From G039954875 sp039954875 (lineage in GTDB: Bacteria; Bacteroidota; Bacteroidia; Flavobacteriales; Blattabacteriaceae), in the NCBI GenBank assembly GCA_039954875.1, contig CP157202.1, forward strand, positions 930,001 through 994,000: a stretch of DNA of 64,000 bases. The letters are read 5' to 3'. Numbering within the stretch: position 1 is the first letter of the stretch; each line of letters opens with the position of its first letter. Below, one piece after another: positions 19,910-30,340 of the stretch. Under the pieces are notes generated by a model, which searched no databases, was not told the DNA's origin, and saw nothing but the letters and a program-made list of their open reading frames with translations. The position numbers and the translations under genes were made by a program.

Positions 19910-21034
19910 ATGGCAGAAGGATGCAATAATTGTGCTAAGGAAAATGATAAAAATAGGGGATGCAAACACAGAGGGAATTGTATCAGAGGACAATGTGATA
20001 AACTAGAAGTACTCGATTGGTTAGCCAACATACGTCCTTTTTACTCAGAAATATTCGATTATGTAGAAGTCCGATTCAAAAATGACCGAAAAGATTTTTA
20101 CAAAAACTCACAGAAGTTACCCTTACAAGCAGGTGATTGGATTGCCGTAGAAGCCCCACCGGGGCATGATATATGCATGGTGACCCTGACAGGTGAACTG
20201 GTACGAATACAGATGCGCAACAAAAAGGTCTTACCTATAGCAAAAAATGCCAAAAAGATTTACAGAAAAGCATCAGAGAAAGACCTCATCAAATGGCGGA
20301 TTTCCAAAGATAAAGAACCTCAAACCATCAGCAAAGCTAAAGAAATCATCAAAGATTTAGAGATCTCGATGAAATTATGTGATGTAGAATATCAGGGTGA
20401 TGGTGGAAAAGCTATTTTTTACTATACGGCGGAAAACCGGGTAGATTTCCGTAAACTCATCAAAATATTAGCTCAAGAATTCAATGTAAAGATAGAGATG
20501 CGTCAGATAGGTTATCGACAAGAAGCAGCAAAAGTAGGAGGAATAGGCTCCTGTGGTCGAGAACTCTGTTGCTCTACTTGGCTGACCGACTTCAGAAGCG
20601 TCAATACCACAGCTGCCAGGTATCAACAGCTCTCGATCAATACTCAAAAACTCACTGGGCAATGTGGCAAACTCAAGTGTTGCCTGAATTACGAATTAGA
20701 TACTTATCTGGAAGCGATCAAAGATTTTCCGGATGCCGACAGTAAATTGTACACAGAAAAAGGTACTGCCCAATGTATGAAGATTGATGTATTTAAAAAA
20801 GAAATGTGGTTTGCTTACGCCAAAGACTCGCCCACTTGGTACAAACTGAGCGTAAAAGAGGTTCAAGAGATCATCATGTACAATCAACAGGGGAAAAAAG
20901 CCCTACCTTTGGAACAACTTTCTATGAACAATGAACTCGAGCAGCTCGAACCGGTATTTCAAGACATGACCGGAGGTCATACCCTAACCCGTCATTCTTC
21001 GAAGAAAAAAACATTTCCTTCAAAAAATGTCTAA
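19910..21034 (+). CDS. ricT: RicT/YaaT family PSP1-domain protein
   Basis: A 374-residue cytosolic protein with the PSP1 domain. Two cysteine clusters stand out: an N-terminal CNNCAKEND...CKHRGNC region, and the central GSCGRELCCSTWL plus GKLKCCLNYE motifs that in B. subtilis RicT (YaaT) bind iron-sulfur clusters and take part in regulating RNA processing. The C-terminal 30 residues are basic. It begins the ricT-gldH-PBP1A series, an order conserved across Bacteroidota, overlapping gldH by eight bases. TATTTTTG at 19883-19890 fits the -7 promoter element. Its exact role in Bacteroidota is not established. Confidence 0.88.
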   Translation: MAEGCNNCAKENDKNRGCKHRGNCIRGQCDKLEVLDWLANIRPFYSEIFDYVEVRFKNDRKDFYKNSQKLPLQAGDWIAVEAPPGHDICMVTLTGELVRIQMRNKKVLPIAKNAKKIYRKASEKDLIKWRISKDKEPQTISKAKEIIKDLEISMKLCDVEYQGDGGKAIFYYTAENRVDFRKLIKILAQEFNVKIEMRQIGYRQEAAKVGGIGSCGRELCCSTWLTDFRSVNTTAARYQQLSINTQKLTGQCGKLKCCLNYELDTYLEAIKDFPDADSKLYTEKGTAQCMKIDVFKKEMWFAYAKDSPTWYKLSVKEVQEIIMYNQQGKKALPLEQLSMNNELEQLEPVFQDMTGGHTLTRHSSKKKTFPSKNV

Positions 21035-21524
21035 GCAAGAAGTTTTTCAAAAGATTCTTCCTTTGTTTGTCTATACATGGACTCTTATGATCATTTCTTG
21101 TCAAAACAAACAATTGATATTTAAAGGAGGCGAAAGATTCAATGGAAGATGGCCTAAAAATAAACCGGCCGTATTTGATTTCAACATCGATACGCCACAA
21201 GAAATACAAGATTTCTTATTCGTACTGAGGCACAATGATTCCTATGAATTCAGCAACATCTTCTTATTTATCGAGACCCAATACCCTGATGGGAAAAGTA
21301 CGCGTGACACTGTACAATACAAATTAGCTTATAAAGACGGCCATTGGAAAGGTATAGGATTAGGTCCTACAAAAGAGATCCTCCTTCGATTCAAAGAGAA
21401 AGCCACCTTGAAAGACAGTGGACATTACAAGATCATGGTTCTGCAAGACATGCGCAGAGACACGCTCCAAGGTATCGAAGACTTCTCACTCATTATAGAA
21501 AAACCCCAACATCCCGACGTATGA
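21027..21524 (+). CDS. gldH: Gliding motility lipoprotein GldH
   Basis: A 165-residue lipoprotein: a hydrophobic signal followed by the lipobox MIISC (Cys about residue 25), then a beta-rich domain containing NKPAVFDFNIDTP, LRHNDSYEFSNIFLFIETQY and DTVQYKLAYKDGHWKGIGLG, typical of GldH. GldH is required for gliding in flavobacteria but also occurs in non-gliding Bacteroidota, where its job is unclear. It overlaps ricT at its start (eight bases) and the PBP gene at its stop (ATGA). No other gld genes are in the window. Its survival while most accessory genes are broken suggests an envelope function other than motility. Confidence 0.88.
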   Translation: MSKQEVFQKILPLFVYTWTLMIISCQNKQLIFKGGERFNGRWPKNKPAVFDFNIDTPQEIQDFLFVLRHNDSYEFSNIFLFIETQYPDGKSTRDTVQYKLAYKDGHWKGIGLGPTKEILLRFKEKATLKDSGHYKIMVLQDMRRDTLQGIEDFSLIIEKPQHPDV

Positions 21525-23851
21525 AAAAATCTTCTACCTCCAATTACCATCCTTCAAAAATAAAAAGCAAAAAGTCGAGGTCATCCGTACTAAAATTCAT
21601 CTTTAGCTTTTGGGTAATTTTTTTCATAGGTATCATTGGAGTTTTGATATTTTTTTTTGCTACTGCCAAGGGTTGGCTGGGGACTTTACCCAGTACTGAA
21701 GATATCGAAAATCCTTCGATGGAAGTTGGCTCAGAAGTATACGACGCTCATGGTGAACTATTGGGGAAATTCTTTTCCGAAAATCGTACTCTTGTCACCT
21801 ATAAACAACTACCACAAAACTTAGTCAATGCCCTGATTGCCAAAGAAGATATTCGTTTTAGAGAACATTCAGGTATCGATGGGAAGTCTTTCCTCAGAGC
21901 AGTTTCTCTATTGGGTCGAAAGGGAGGAGGGAGTACCATCTCTCAACAATTGGCCAAATTGCTCTTTACCGGTCGCTCGGCCAAAAACAAATTGCAAAGA
22001 TTGCGTCAAAAACTCCTCGAATGGGTCTTGGCCGTAGAATTGGAGAAACGTTATACCAAAGAAGAGATCATCACTATGTATTTCAACAAATTCGATTTTC
22101 TCTTCAATGCCAAAGGCATTGAGACGGCTGCACAGACCTATTTCAATAAGAGTACTTCTGAGCTCGACCTGGGAGAGTGTGCCACCCTAGTAGGTATGCT
22201 CAAAAACCCATCACTATACAATCCCAAGATCCATCCCGAAAAGGCTCAAAAACAACGGAATCTCATATTATTTCAAATGAAAAAATACGAATTCATAGAC
22301 TCGCCTACCTATGAAAAAGCATTGATAAAACTCATAAAGATTAACTTCAAGTTGCAAAAACAAAATTTCGGACTATTGACCTATTATACCGAATTCCTGA
22401 GAAAGGAAGTGCAACAGGCTTTAGACGAATATGAAGAAAAAACTGACCAAACCATCAACCTATATTCTGGCGGTTTGAAGATTTATACTACGATCGATGC
22501 TCGGATGCAACGCCACGCAGAAGCCGCGGTGAAAAAGCATCTCAACACACTCCAACTTCTTTTTAATGCTTCGCAAAAAAGCAACAAAACTGCTCCCTTC
22601 TCGGATATTTCCGTAAAAAAGAGAGAACGAATATTCCTAGCAGCCATGCGCAGGACACAACACTATCAAAACCTTAAACAAAAAAAGATGACCGAGGCCG
22701 AGATCATCGCTGCATTCAAACAACCACAACTTTTGAAAATATTCACCTGGGATGGAGACAAGGATAGCTTGATGTCTCCATGGGACTTCATCGGCTATCA
22801 AAAAAGTATCATACAGACTGGTATGCTATCTATGGAGCCTTCTACCGGATATATCAAGGCCTGGGTAGGTGGAATCGACTTCGACCACTTCCAATACGAT
22901 CACGTCGCCCAAACCCGGCGCCAAGTAGGCTCTGCTTTCAAGCCTATCGTATATGCTACAGCCATCAATCAGTTGCACTACAACCCTTGTACAAGCATTT
23001 CGAATAAACGTTTCACTGCAGGGAAATGGAGCCCTAGGAATGCCGACGGCAAATATGGCGGATCGCTCACACTGAAAGAAGCTTTAAGTCGATCTGTAAA
23101 TACAATCTCTGTCCGCCTGATCTCCATGACTACCCCACGCCCAGTAATCAACTTGGCTAAGGAGATGGGGATCTACTCGCCTATCCCAGAAAATCTCTCC
23201 ATCGCTCTAGGATCAGCAGACTTAACCCCTTACGAGATGACAGGGGCCTTCAATACATTCACCAATTATGGTGTATATGTCAAGCCTACTCTACTGATCA
23301 GGATCGAAGATAAATATGGGAAAGTACTTAAAGAGCATACCCCTATGAGCCGGGAAGTTCTCGGCGAAGAGACAGCCTACATCATGTTGAAATTGATGCA
23401 AGGCGTAGTAAACAATGGTACAGCTAGACGTATACGCAGATATGGTATCACTGGGGAAGTAGCCGGAAAAACAGGTACAACCAATGAGCATGCAGATGGT
23501 TGGTTTGTCGGCTTAGTCCCCAACCTCACTACTACCGTATGGGTAGGATGGGAAGACCGTTTTGCTCATTTCCAAAACCTCAGGCTGGGACAAGGCGCTA
23601 GCATGGCCCTGCCAATATGGGCCTATTACATGTCCAATGTGTACCGAGACAAAAACCTAGGTTATCAACAAAGCGAAATATTTAGCAAACCTACCAATAT
23701 CTCTTTTCAATGGAATGACTGCGGATCTTATGGTTACGATAGCCTATTCGAGGATGGTGAGAATCAAAAAAATTCAATTCCAAAAAAAAACCCGTCAACC
23801 AACATCGATCATAAATTAAACAAAAAAAGCAAAGTAAATTACGATGATTGA
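21521..23851 (+). CDS. mrcA: Class A penicillin-binding protein 1A
   Basis: Bifunctional peptidoglycan glycosyltransferase/transpeptidase anchored in the inner membrane. The 776-residue protein has a basic cytoplasmic tail, one membrane helix (about residues 25-48), and a GT51 domain with AKEDIRFREHSGID, GGSTISQQLAKLLFTGR and LEKRYTKEEIITMYFNK. The transpeptidase domain carries the catalytic SAFKP (SxxK), SVN and KTGTTNEHADGWF. I start at 21521, where the ATG overlaps the gldH stop, because the upstream extension of the open frame only reads through gldH in another frame. The 3' end overlaps a dead convergent ABC gene by 13 bases. The tail (last 45 residues) is Lys/Asn-rich. Confidence 0.95.
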   Translation: MKKSSTSNYHPSKIKSKKSRSSVLKFIFSFWVIFFIGIIGVLIFFFATAKGWLGTLPSTEDIENPSMEVGSEVYDAHGELLGKFFSENRTLVTYKQLPQNLVNALIAKEDIRFREHSGIDGKSFLRAVSLLGRKGGGSTISQQLAKLLFTGRSAKNKLQRLRQKLLEWVLAVELEKRYTKEEIITMYFNKFDFLFNAKGIETAAQTYFNKSTSELDLGECATLVGMLKNPSLYNPKIHPEKAQKQRNLILFQMKKYEFIDSPTYEKALIKLIKINFKLQKQNFGLLTYYTEFLRKEVQQALDEYEEKTDQTINLYSGGLKIYTTIDARMQRHAEAAVKKHLNTLQLLFNASQKSNKTAPFSDISVKKRERIFLAAMRRTQHYQNLKQKKMTEAEIIAAFKQPQLLKIFTWDGDKDSLMSPWDFIGYQKSIIQTGMLSMEPSTGYIKAWVGGIDFDHFQYDHVAQTRRQVGSAFKPIVYATAINQLHYNPCTSISNKRFTAGKWSPRNADGKYGGSLTLKEALSRSVNTISVRLISMTTPRPVINLAKEMGIYSPIPENLSIALGSADLTPYEMTGAFNTFTNYGVYVKPTLLIRIEDKYGKVLKEHTPMSREVLGEETAYIMLKLMQGVVNNGTARRIRRYGITGEVAGKTGTTNEHADGWFVGLVPNLTTTVWVGWEDRFAHFQNLRLGQGASMALPIWAYYMSNVYRDKNLGYQQSEIFSKPTNISFQWNDCGSYGYDSLFEDGENQKNSIPKKNPSTNIDHKLNKKSKVNYDD

Positions 23852-25541
23852 GTACCCTTAGGTACTGTATCGTTCAACGAGCGTATATAAGCTTTCTGCA
23901 GGGATCGATACAAACAATAGACTTCACCGATCTCTTTCGCCCCCCTATTCATCACCATCAATCGATAGCTCATATGCTTAACTACAGTCCAATCATGGGA
24001 AATGAATAGATATAGGTCAAACTAAATTTGATTTTTAGATCATTGGGTAGATTAAATACCATGGCCTGTACCGAAATTTTAGGGTAGAAGCCAATTTATC
24101 AAAAACAATAAATTCAGATTCGAGCGTCAAGGCCCTAGCAATGTCGATACGTTGTCGTTACCCTCCAGAAAACTCATGAAGATAACAATCATAATACATT
24201 GGTTCTAAACCCACCTTTTCCAAAGAGGTAAAGCACTTTTTCTTTGCATTCCTTAGCATGCATGTGTTATGATCTTATGCACATACATAGGCTCAGCTAT
24301 TGCTTCTCCTTATAGTTAAATTGGAGGATTCAAACTGGAATAAGGATCATGAAAAACAATCTGCATCTTTCTGCGCCAAATGTTGTGTCGACTGGTTCTC
24401 TAAGCCGATCATATCTTAGCCCTTGAAAAGAATACGTGTCCTGATGTAATTTTTTCTTGCAGCAAGAAAAAAAGCTCTCCCCAAGGTCCTATTCCCACTG
24501 CCCGACTCACCTACCAAACCTAAAGTTTTACCCTTATAGATTTCAAAACTCACTCGATCCAAAACTTTCACTACAGTATCTGAAAAAATCCTCTTCTTTC
24601 TGAAGGAAACATTGAGTTGATATACCGACAAAATAAATACAGCAGTATAAAAGCTTTGATGCAAAGAAGCGCGTTCTGCCCGTGTGCAAACCTCAGGTTT
24701 CAAAATAATACGCAAAAAGTATTCCCACATTGTTGGGGGCCTTTTCAAACACTGATCTAAACGGGAGACATACAGGTAATCAAGCCACGGGGTATAAGAA
24801 TGTTTAGGATGGTAGAAAACCCGTATCAATGATACACTTTCAACGATTGCGCCTTGATACATCATCATAACACGATAGGTAATATGGGTAATCACACCAA
24901 TGTTATGTGGGATAAAAATCAGACTAATCCCAATTTTTCTGAAAATCCTTGAATAAATATAAAATATCCCCTTGTACCGTTGTGTCCAAAGCTGTTATAG
25001 TCTCATCTGAGATAATGAATCTAGGGTGACAAGATAAAACCACTTCGATCATCATCCATTACCGCTCCCCATCTAAAAGTTCATGAAGATAAGCGTGAAA
25101 CATCCGTTCCATAATAGTAAATTTGACTTTTTCTAGCAAGTCTAGTACTTATCTTTTTTTTAATTGAAAGGTTTTTATGCGTACGTAAGACTTCAATCAC
25201 TTGTTTTCCACACTTGAAAACAGAATTAAATGAACTTATAAACTCCTGAAAGATAATAGCCATATCACGGGCCTAGAAAGGCTACCCTCTTCTTTACAAA
25301 GACCTTGAAGAGGTTGATTTTATCTATCACTCTACCAAAAGATGACAGTCCATTAAATTGCCGTTTTTGCAAGCAATAGTCCCATGATAGCCAAGACAGG
25401 CCGGTCACCGATCTTTCCGAGTCTGATTCGCCTACTATACCGAGCTTTTTTCCCCTGCTCCAATGTCGAAAGAATGTCCCTAAAAATAGCTAGGTCACCG
25501 ATTTGAAATATAAGATCCGATACTTGTAACAAAGCTCTCAT
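23839..25541 (-). pseudogene. Fused dipeptide/oligopeptide ABC transporter ATPase, broken
   Basis: Starts MRALLQVSDLIFQIGDLAIF with a damaged first P-loop and LAIMGLLL, then QEFISSFNSVFKCGKQVIEV (the Q-loop 'FQEPMTSLNPVxxxGxQ' of OppD). The second half has VLDRVSFEIYKGKTLGLVGESGSG, with the Lys of the P-loop lost (SGNRT), and ends with RSLNDTVPKGTQSS. This is the two-domain OppD-OppF (GsiA/YejF) type that energises peptide import. There are many stops and shifts. It overlaps the PBP1A end convergently. Confidence 0.85.
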
Positions 25542-25645
25542 CTTTCAAATCACGACCTTAAGGGTAGATTAATTTTTAGTCTAAAAACGTACAAAGGCTG
25601 AGGGGTTAAATGTTTTAGGGAAAAAAACTATATTTACCGCCAATT

Positions 25646-25729
25646 GCCTGGGTGGCGGAATTGGTAGACGCGTTGGACTCAAAATCCAGTGATAGCAATG
25701 TCGTGCGGGTTCGATTCCCGCCCCGGGTA
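25646..25729 (+). tRNA. tRNA-Leu (anticodon CAA)
   Basis: Class II tRNA: acceptor GCCTGGG/CCCGGGT (one G-U and one U-G pair), D-arm GCGGAATTGGTAGACGC, and anticodon stem TTGGA/TCCAG with loop CTCAAAA (anticodon CAA). It also has a short variable arm and T-arm CGGGTTCGATTCCCG. The 3' CCA is not encoded (ACAAAG follows). Confidence 0.95.
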
Positions 25730-26469
25730 CAAAGTTAAAAAATCAATTAATATCAATTATCTGTGGGTAATAAAAACAAAATCTTCACAAGAAATTAATA
25801 AAAACTTTTTTACTCAATGGGATTGGGTATAATCTTGTCTTAAGATAAAAAATCGCACTAAAACATTCTTGAGATAGCTTAAAATACTTTAAAGAAGTCA
25901 AGCTGAGTGATCTTATAAAGGTCTTTTGACCATCGGCTGTATAAATTTTCTTTTCGAAACTCTTATTGTCAAGATTTTAATATTATCGCATGATCAATAT
26001 CATAGAGAGATATATACTTTCGTGGTCTATAATCCTTTTTAAACGGATATTTATATCGGTCAATCCATCGCCTCTGTCTACTCTATAATATCAGACGCGT
26101 TTTTCTTTAAAGAGATACTTGAGCCGTCATACACCTTCTTTCCCTTTAATAATTTCTTTAAAATTACAATTTCCAATACGCAAGTGATCTATGGTATCAA
26201 ATTCTTTAACCAAGAATTTAATTTTAATCTATTATTTTTCAACAAGTTAGTATTGGTTAAAGTATGTATACCCTTTTCATTGATTTCTGTATGTACATTT
26301 GAATTTAGTTTATTATCGATATTTCTGAAATTAGGTGTTAGTTTATTCTCGACTTTATCATCAATATTAGGAAATTTTAAAGTGTCTATTTTGTGATATA
26401 TGTATATACATTTTATTGAGGCATTAGTTCCATATGTTAGAAAATTTTACATAGGTTGTTTCCACTCGC
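25730..26469. other. AT-rich, mostly decayed
   Basis: No gene identified. On the minus strand around 26180-26400 one frame reads as N/K/D-rich polypeptide (PNIDDKVENKLTPNFRNIDN) that could be a C-terminal extension of the neighbouring peptidase remnant, but the composition may simply reflect AT content. Confidence 0.4.
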
Positions 26470-27610
26470 GTGACAAGCTACTAGTATGAAATATCCCGGT
26501 TTTTTTATCAATCTTGTCCTTATTAAGTTTCTATTTAACAGGATCTACATCCCAACTGGCGACTATATCCCTTAGATTTTTATATAAATATTTGTGTAGT
26601 CTTTTATAAAAGTTCTCGCCATAAGCTTTGTATAACTGCTTGAAAAATGAAAGCCTTATATCATTAAGATCATATTGTGAATAACATGTTTGATTGAAAT
26701 CCAATTTATTTTAGGGTAAACTAAAATATTCATAAATTATTCTATAATATTCGGGGTCATAATCATCGGGGGTTCCTGTTTTTTTCTTTGTAACCCATGC
26801 ATAAATATTTGCATCTATTTCTTCTATTACATTCCATATCCATTCTGACTGTTGATGCATATGCCCCATTTCATACCAAGTTGTATAACCGCCTACGATG
26901 AGCTCTTTCCTTGTAATTATATTATGAACATAACTGTTTTCATTATAAGCGATACGATAATAATACACGTATACTAACAAGATGAACCATTTGATTTTGT
27001 CATTTGTGTTATCAGATACTTGTGTACGTTGAGTAAGTGTTTATCACTTAATCCATCTAAACAATTAAATTCGTCCTGGAATCTGATGATATTGTCCGCA
27101 GAACGAATCATTCTTCCTGGATCTTCGTCTTTATATTTAATAAGCATTGTCATGAGAAACTACGATCATAGTACGTTTACCTTCTGATATTACATCAGGA
27201 GTATTTTTATATTTATCTTCTTGGAGTATTTTCAGCCACTCGATATGTGTAGTTTCTCCAAATTTGAAAAAAAAAGAAGCGGATTTCATCCTCTCTAAAA
27301 AAGATATATATATGTCATAGTCTGAAGGGTGATCATTCGTATAACGTATGTCAAGCATCCCTTGCAAGGGATCATAAATGATATTTTCTTCTTATATTAA
27401 TTTTTTCATCTTGATAAATCCACTTGATTCACTTACTCTTTATTACAACCATCTTTGTATTGCAAGGAACAATAATATCCGCGATGACCATAGATATATA
27501 TAAGCAGTTTGGGTAAAATAATTGCCTTTTTCAAATTTTACATTGATTCTAAGAGTTGTATTGGGCTGGAGATAAAAACATATTAGGGGTAAAGTCAGAG
27601 GTAGAAAATT
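26470..27610 (-). pseudogene. M60-like (enhancin family) metallopeptidase, broken
   Basis: Minus-strand pieces run in the order of a peptidase M60 domain. FFKFGETTHIEWLKILQ and TPDVISEGKRTMIVVS come first, then SADNIIRFQDEFNCLDGLSD, then GGYTTWYEMGHMHQQSEWIW and EEIDANIYAW, and finally LSFFKQLYKAYGENFYKRLH. Intact family members carry HExxH followed by a downstream Glu; here the first zinc-ligand His is replaced by Tyr (YEMGH), a change a single C-to-T transition explains. M60/enhancin proteins cut mucins and occur in pathogens and symbionts of animals, which fits a host-associated past. Frameshifts and stops separate the blocks. Confidence 0.65.
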
Positions 27611-28429
27611 ATTATCTCAGTCTGCAACGTTCGACCTTACCCAATATTTTTTCCATTACATTGAAAACAACGATACCGATTTTTAATCGTCATTTTTGTC
27701 TTTTTCGGATACTTCCATTGGTTTCATCGCCTGCTGTATCTTTACAGCCGCTTCCTAGTGGTTGCCTAATATTTTATATTCCATTACTTTTCTATAACAA
27801 TCCCTTCCTTCTCGGAAAAATCCATCGCATCTGTCTCTATATTTTACCATAGTTCCTTTTTTCACATGAATTATCAGGATGATAGTATTTATTTACTATG
27901 CTTTGATATGAGTCAGAGGCTGCTGATTTTTTTTATTAAGTTTTGTCATTCCATTCTGAAATACCACCTTCCATCTCTTTTCCTCTTTCTCTTTTTTACG
28001 TTGTTATTTTTCTTATTAACTTTTTATATTTATATTTCTATATACTTTTTTTACACAATCAAAAAAAAATATTAAGTATCTCTCAAACTTTACCTATAGT
28101 CTATCTATATATCTATTATATATTTGATATATGGTCTAAACACCTTGGTAAGGTTTCTTGATCGTTTATTAAGTTGTATTGACAATCTAAGGCTTGACCA
28201 ATGGAGTGATAACATTTAGCTTGTGAAAACACTATGAATAACATCAAGGCATTAAATATCAAATATTAAATCATTTTTATACATATTTTTTTTATGTTAA
28301 TTTTATATTTTTTTATATATCTCAATATATTTATTTTTAACAAATAATCACAATAAACTAAACATTTCTATTACTATACTATTACAACATATTTTATTAT
28401 AAAAAGCATGCCATTATTATTATTATTTA
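27611..28429. other. AT-rich, no gene recognised
   Basis: Very AT-rich with T-runs. Plus-strand open frames here (27556-27852, 27866-28075, 27943-28161) are dominated by F, I, L and Y from homopolymers and have no motifs. Part of the minus strand up to about 27700 may hold the N-terminus of the M60 remnant. Confidence 0.45.
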
Positions 28430-29030
28430 AAAATAAGGTACGCAATCCGTACACCCTGTGTGTGATCAAGATCCTTGCATTTCTCTATCAAAAGATATTG
28501 AGCATATCTTGTTTCGGGATTGATATTTTCTATAAAAACACAATCTAATATGAAAAATTATCATAATAAATCTGTTTTACATCAACTCTCAAATTAACTT
28601 CTTTCTCCAAAGCTTCAGCAATATTTACATAAATTGCATCTTGAGTAATTTGCATACAGTTTTAAAAAATCTCCGCAAGGTGGATCCTAGGCTTAAGTTT
28701 ACCAAATATGGATGTAAAACCATCTAAAGTATTAGTATATATATGACGGGTAAAATTCAGTAAATATTATGTTATATTTACCCTTTCCTTTAATATGTGC
28801 TAATATATCAGAAGGAAGATTATTCTCACCAAGGATTATATTAATATTTTTCACTTCTTGTAAGCCTAGTTCTTGTGCATAATAATCTAACATAGCTCTC
28901 TACATTTTATGAACTTCGGTCTGACAAGAATTACTTAGCTGATCCTTACCTTTTCCGCTATGATACGAATATATTAAATCACTTGATGATCGGCCTCGAG
29001 TGTGTAAATTGGATATTTTTGTCCTTATTT
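28430..29030 (-). pseudogene. Unidentified protein remnant
   Basis: Minus-strand frames read as ordinary protein over some 180 codons: RGRSSSDLIYSYHSGKGKDQ, RAMLDYYAQELGLQEVKNIN, LPSDILAHIKGKGKYNI, DGFTSIFGKLKPRIHLAEIF, DAIYVNIAEALEKEVNLRVD, and ETRYAQYLLIEKCKDL. Stops (for example after VHKM and after AEIF) and shifts interrupt it. I do not recognise the family. Codon composition is clearly protein-like, unlike the surrounding AT-rich DNA. Confidence 0.4.
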
Positions 29031-30340
29031 AATCTTGAGTTCTTGAGTGAGGTTGCTTCTGACCAACTTCATTTGATGATTCTTTACCTTCAACAATACT
29101 GGCCTTATATTAGTCTTGACTTCCCGGGTTTTATATTATTACATATCCCCCCCCTTTAGTAATTTCTCGTCCATCTTGTGGAGTAAATTTGTAAGACTTA
29201 ATCTCAGATCTAAGATAATAGCTCTTCTCTATTTTTAATACCCTTGACTCTTAGTTAGCACGGCTTTATACCTGGGAAAAACCAAGGAAGATAAAAATGT
29301 TATTAGGATAATAAAGGCTCTGAAACGGCTTATGGTTTTTATATTAAATTAATTTTAGTATCACCTAGAATCATTATAATATATTCAACTTATATTAAAT
29401 TATAATTTAATAAAATTAACACAGATAAATACTATTTTAAATATAAAACGATACGATTGATCGTGTGGTGAGTTAAACTTACTTAATCATTAATTTTTAT
29501 AAATAATAATAAAATTATATACCTAAATAATTATATTATTAACATGTCTTATTAAGATATAAATTCAATTATGACTGCGACTAACTTAGATATAAAAAAT
29601 ATTAAAAATACTTAAGTGGTTCAGGAAAAAGTCAGCTTTATTATTCAATATATAAGTCTAAATAATTAATCTTTATACTATAAACACGTAGTACTTTAAT
29701 ATATTATAAATTGATGTACAATAACCTCTATAGGATAGAAGAAGGTTTAGTTTTTACATACTTTTGGATAATATTATAAAGAGCTGTTTTTTTTAACACA
29801 AAACACTATTAGTTAGTTATATTTATAATTTTATTACGTTTTTAATAGATAATAAATTATATTAATACCTATATATAGGTATTAATCATCTTAGCTAACA
29901 ATATTTTATTATAATGAGCAACTCCATTTGAAATAGCCAAAGGACTACTAGGATAATAAAATATTCTAAACAAATGGCACAGATCAAAAGATAAAATTAT
30001 CAAAAAAAACAGCAACAAGATAAGATGCAATCTCATAAAGTATCTTCATTTTTTCATACCGGAAAGACCCGAGAAGATAGCAGTTCAGATAGAAAATATA
30101 ACGGCATGGAGGAAGTATAGTAATAATATAAAAATAGTCATACATTTCGACCCTAATACTCACTTGATATAAGAATTCAATGATTACTTTATAAGTAATG
30201 CAGATCTAAATATTCAACTATTATAAATTTATAAAAGAACAATAAAATATCTTTTTACAAATAGTATAGTTAGTCAGAATGATATATTTATTTCTAGACT
30301 GAAGTCTAATTTCAATCACCATTTTGAATAACTAATCCGA
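29031..30340. other. Very AT-rich stretch without recognisable genes
   Basis: About 1.3 kb of strongly AT-rich DNA. A short protein-like piece of the previous remnant may continue to about 29,120 on the minus strand. Nothing else can be supported in either strand. Confidence 0.5.

Noticed and set aside
27556..28161. Hydrophobic plus-strand frames resembling small membrane proteins
   Set aside because: F/I/L/Y content comes from T-runs. The opposite strand partly carries the M60 remnant, so these are shadows.
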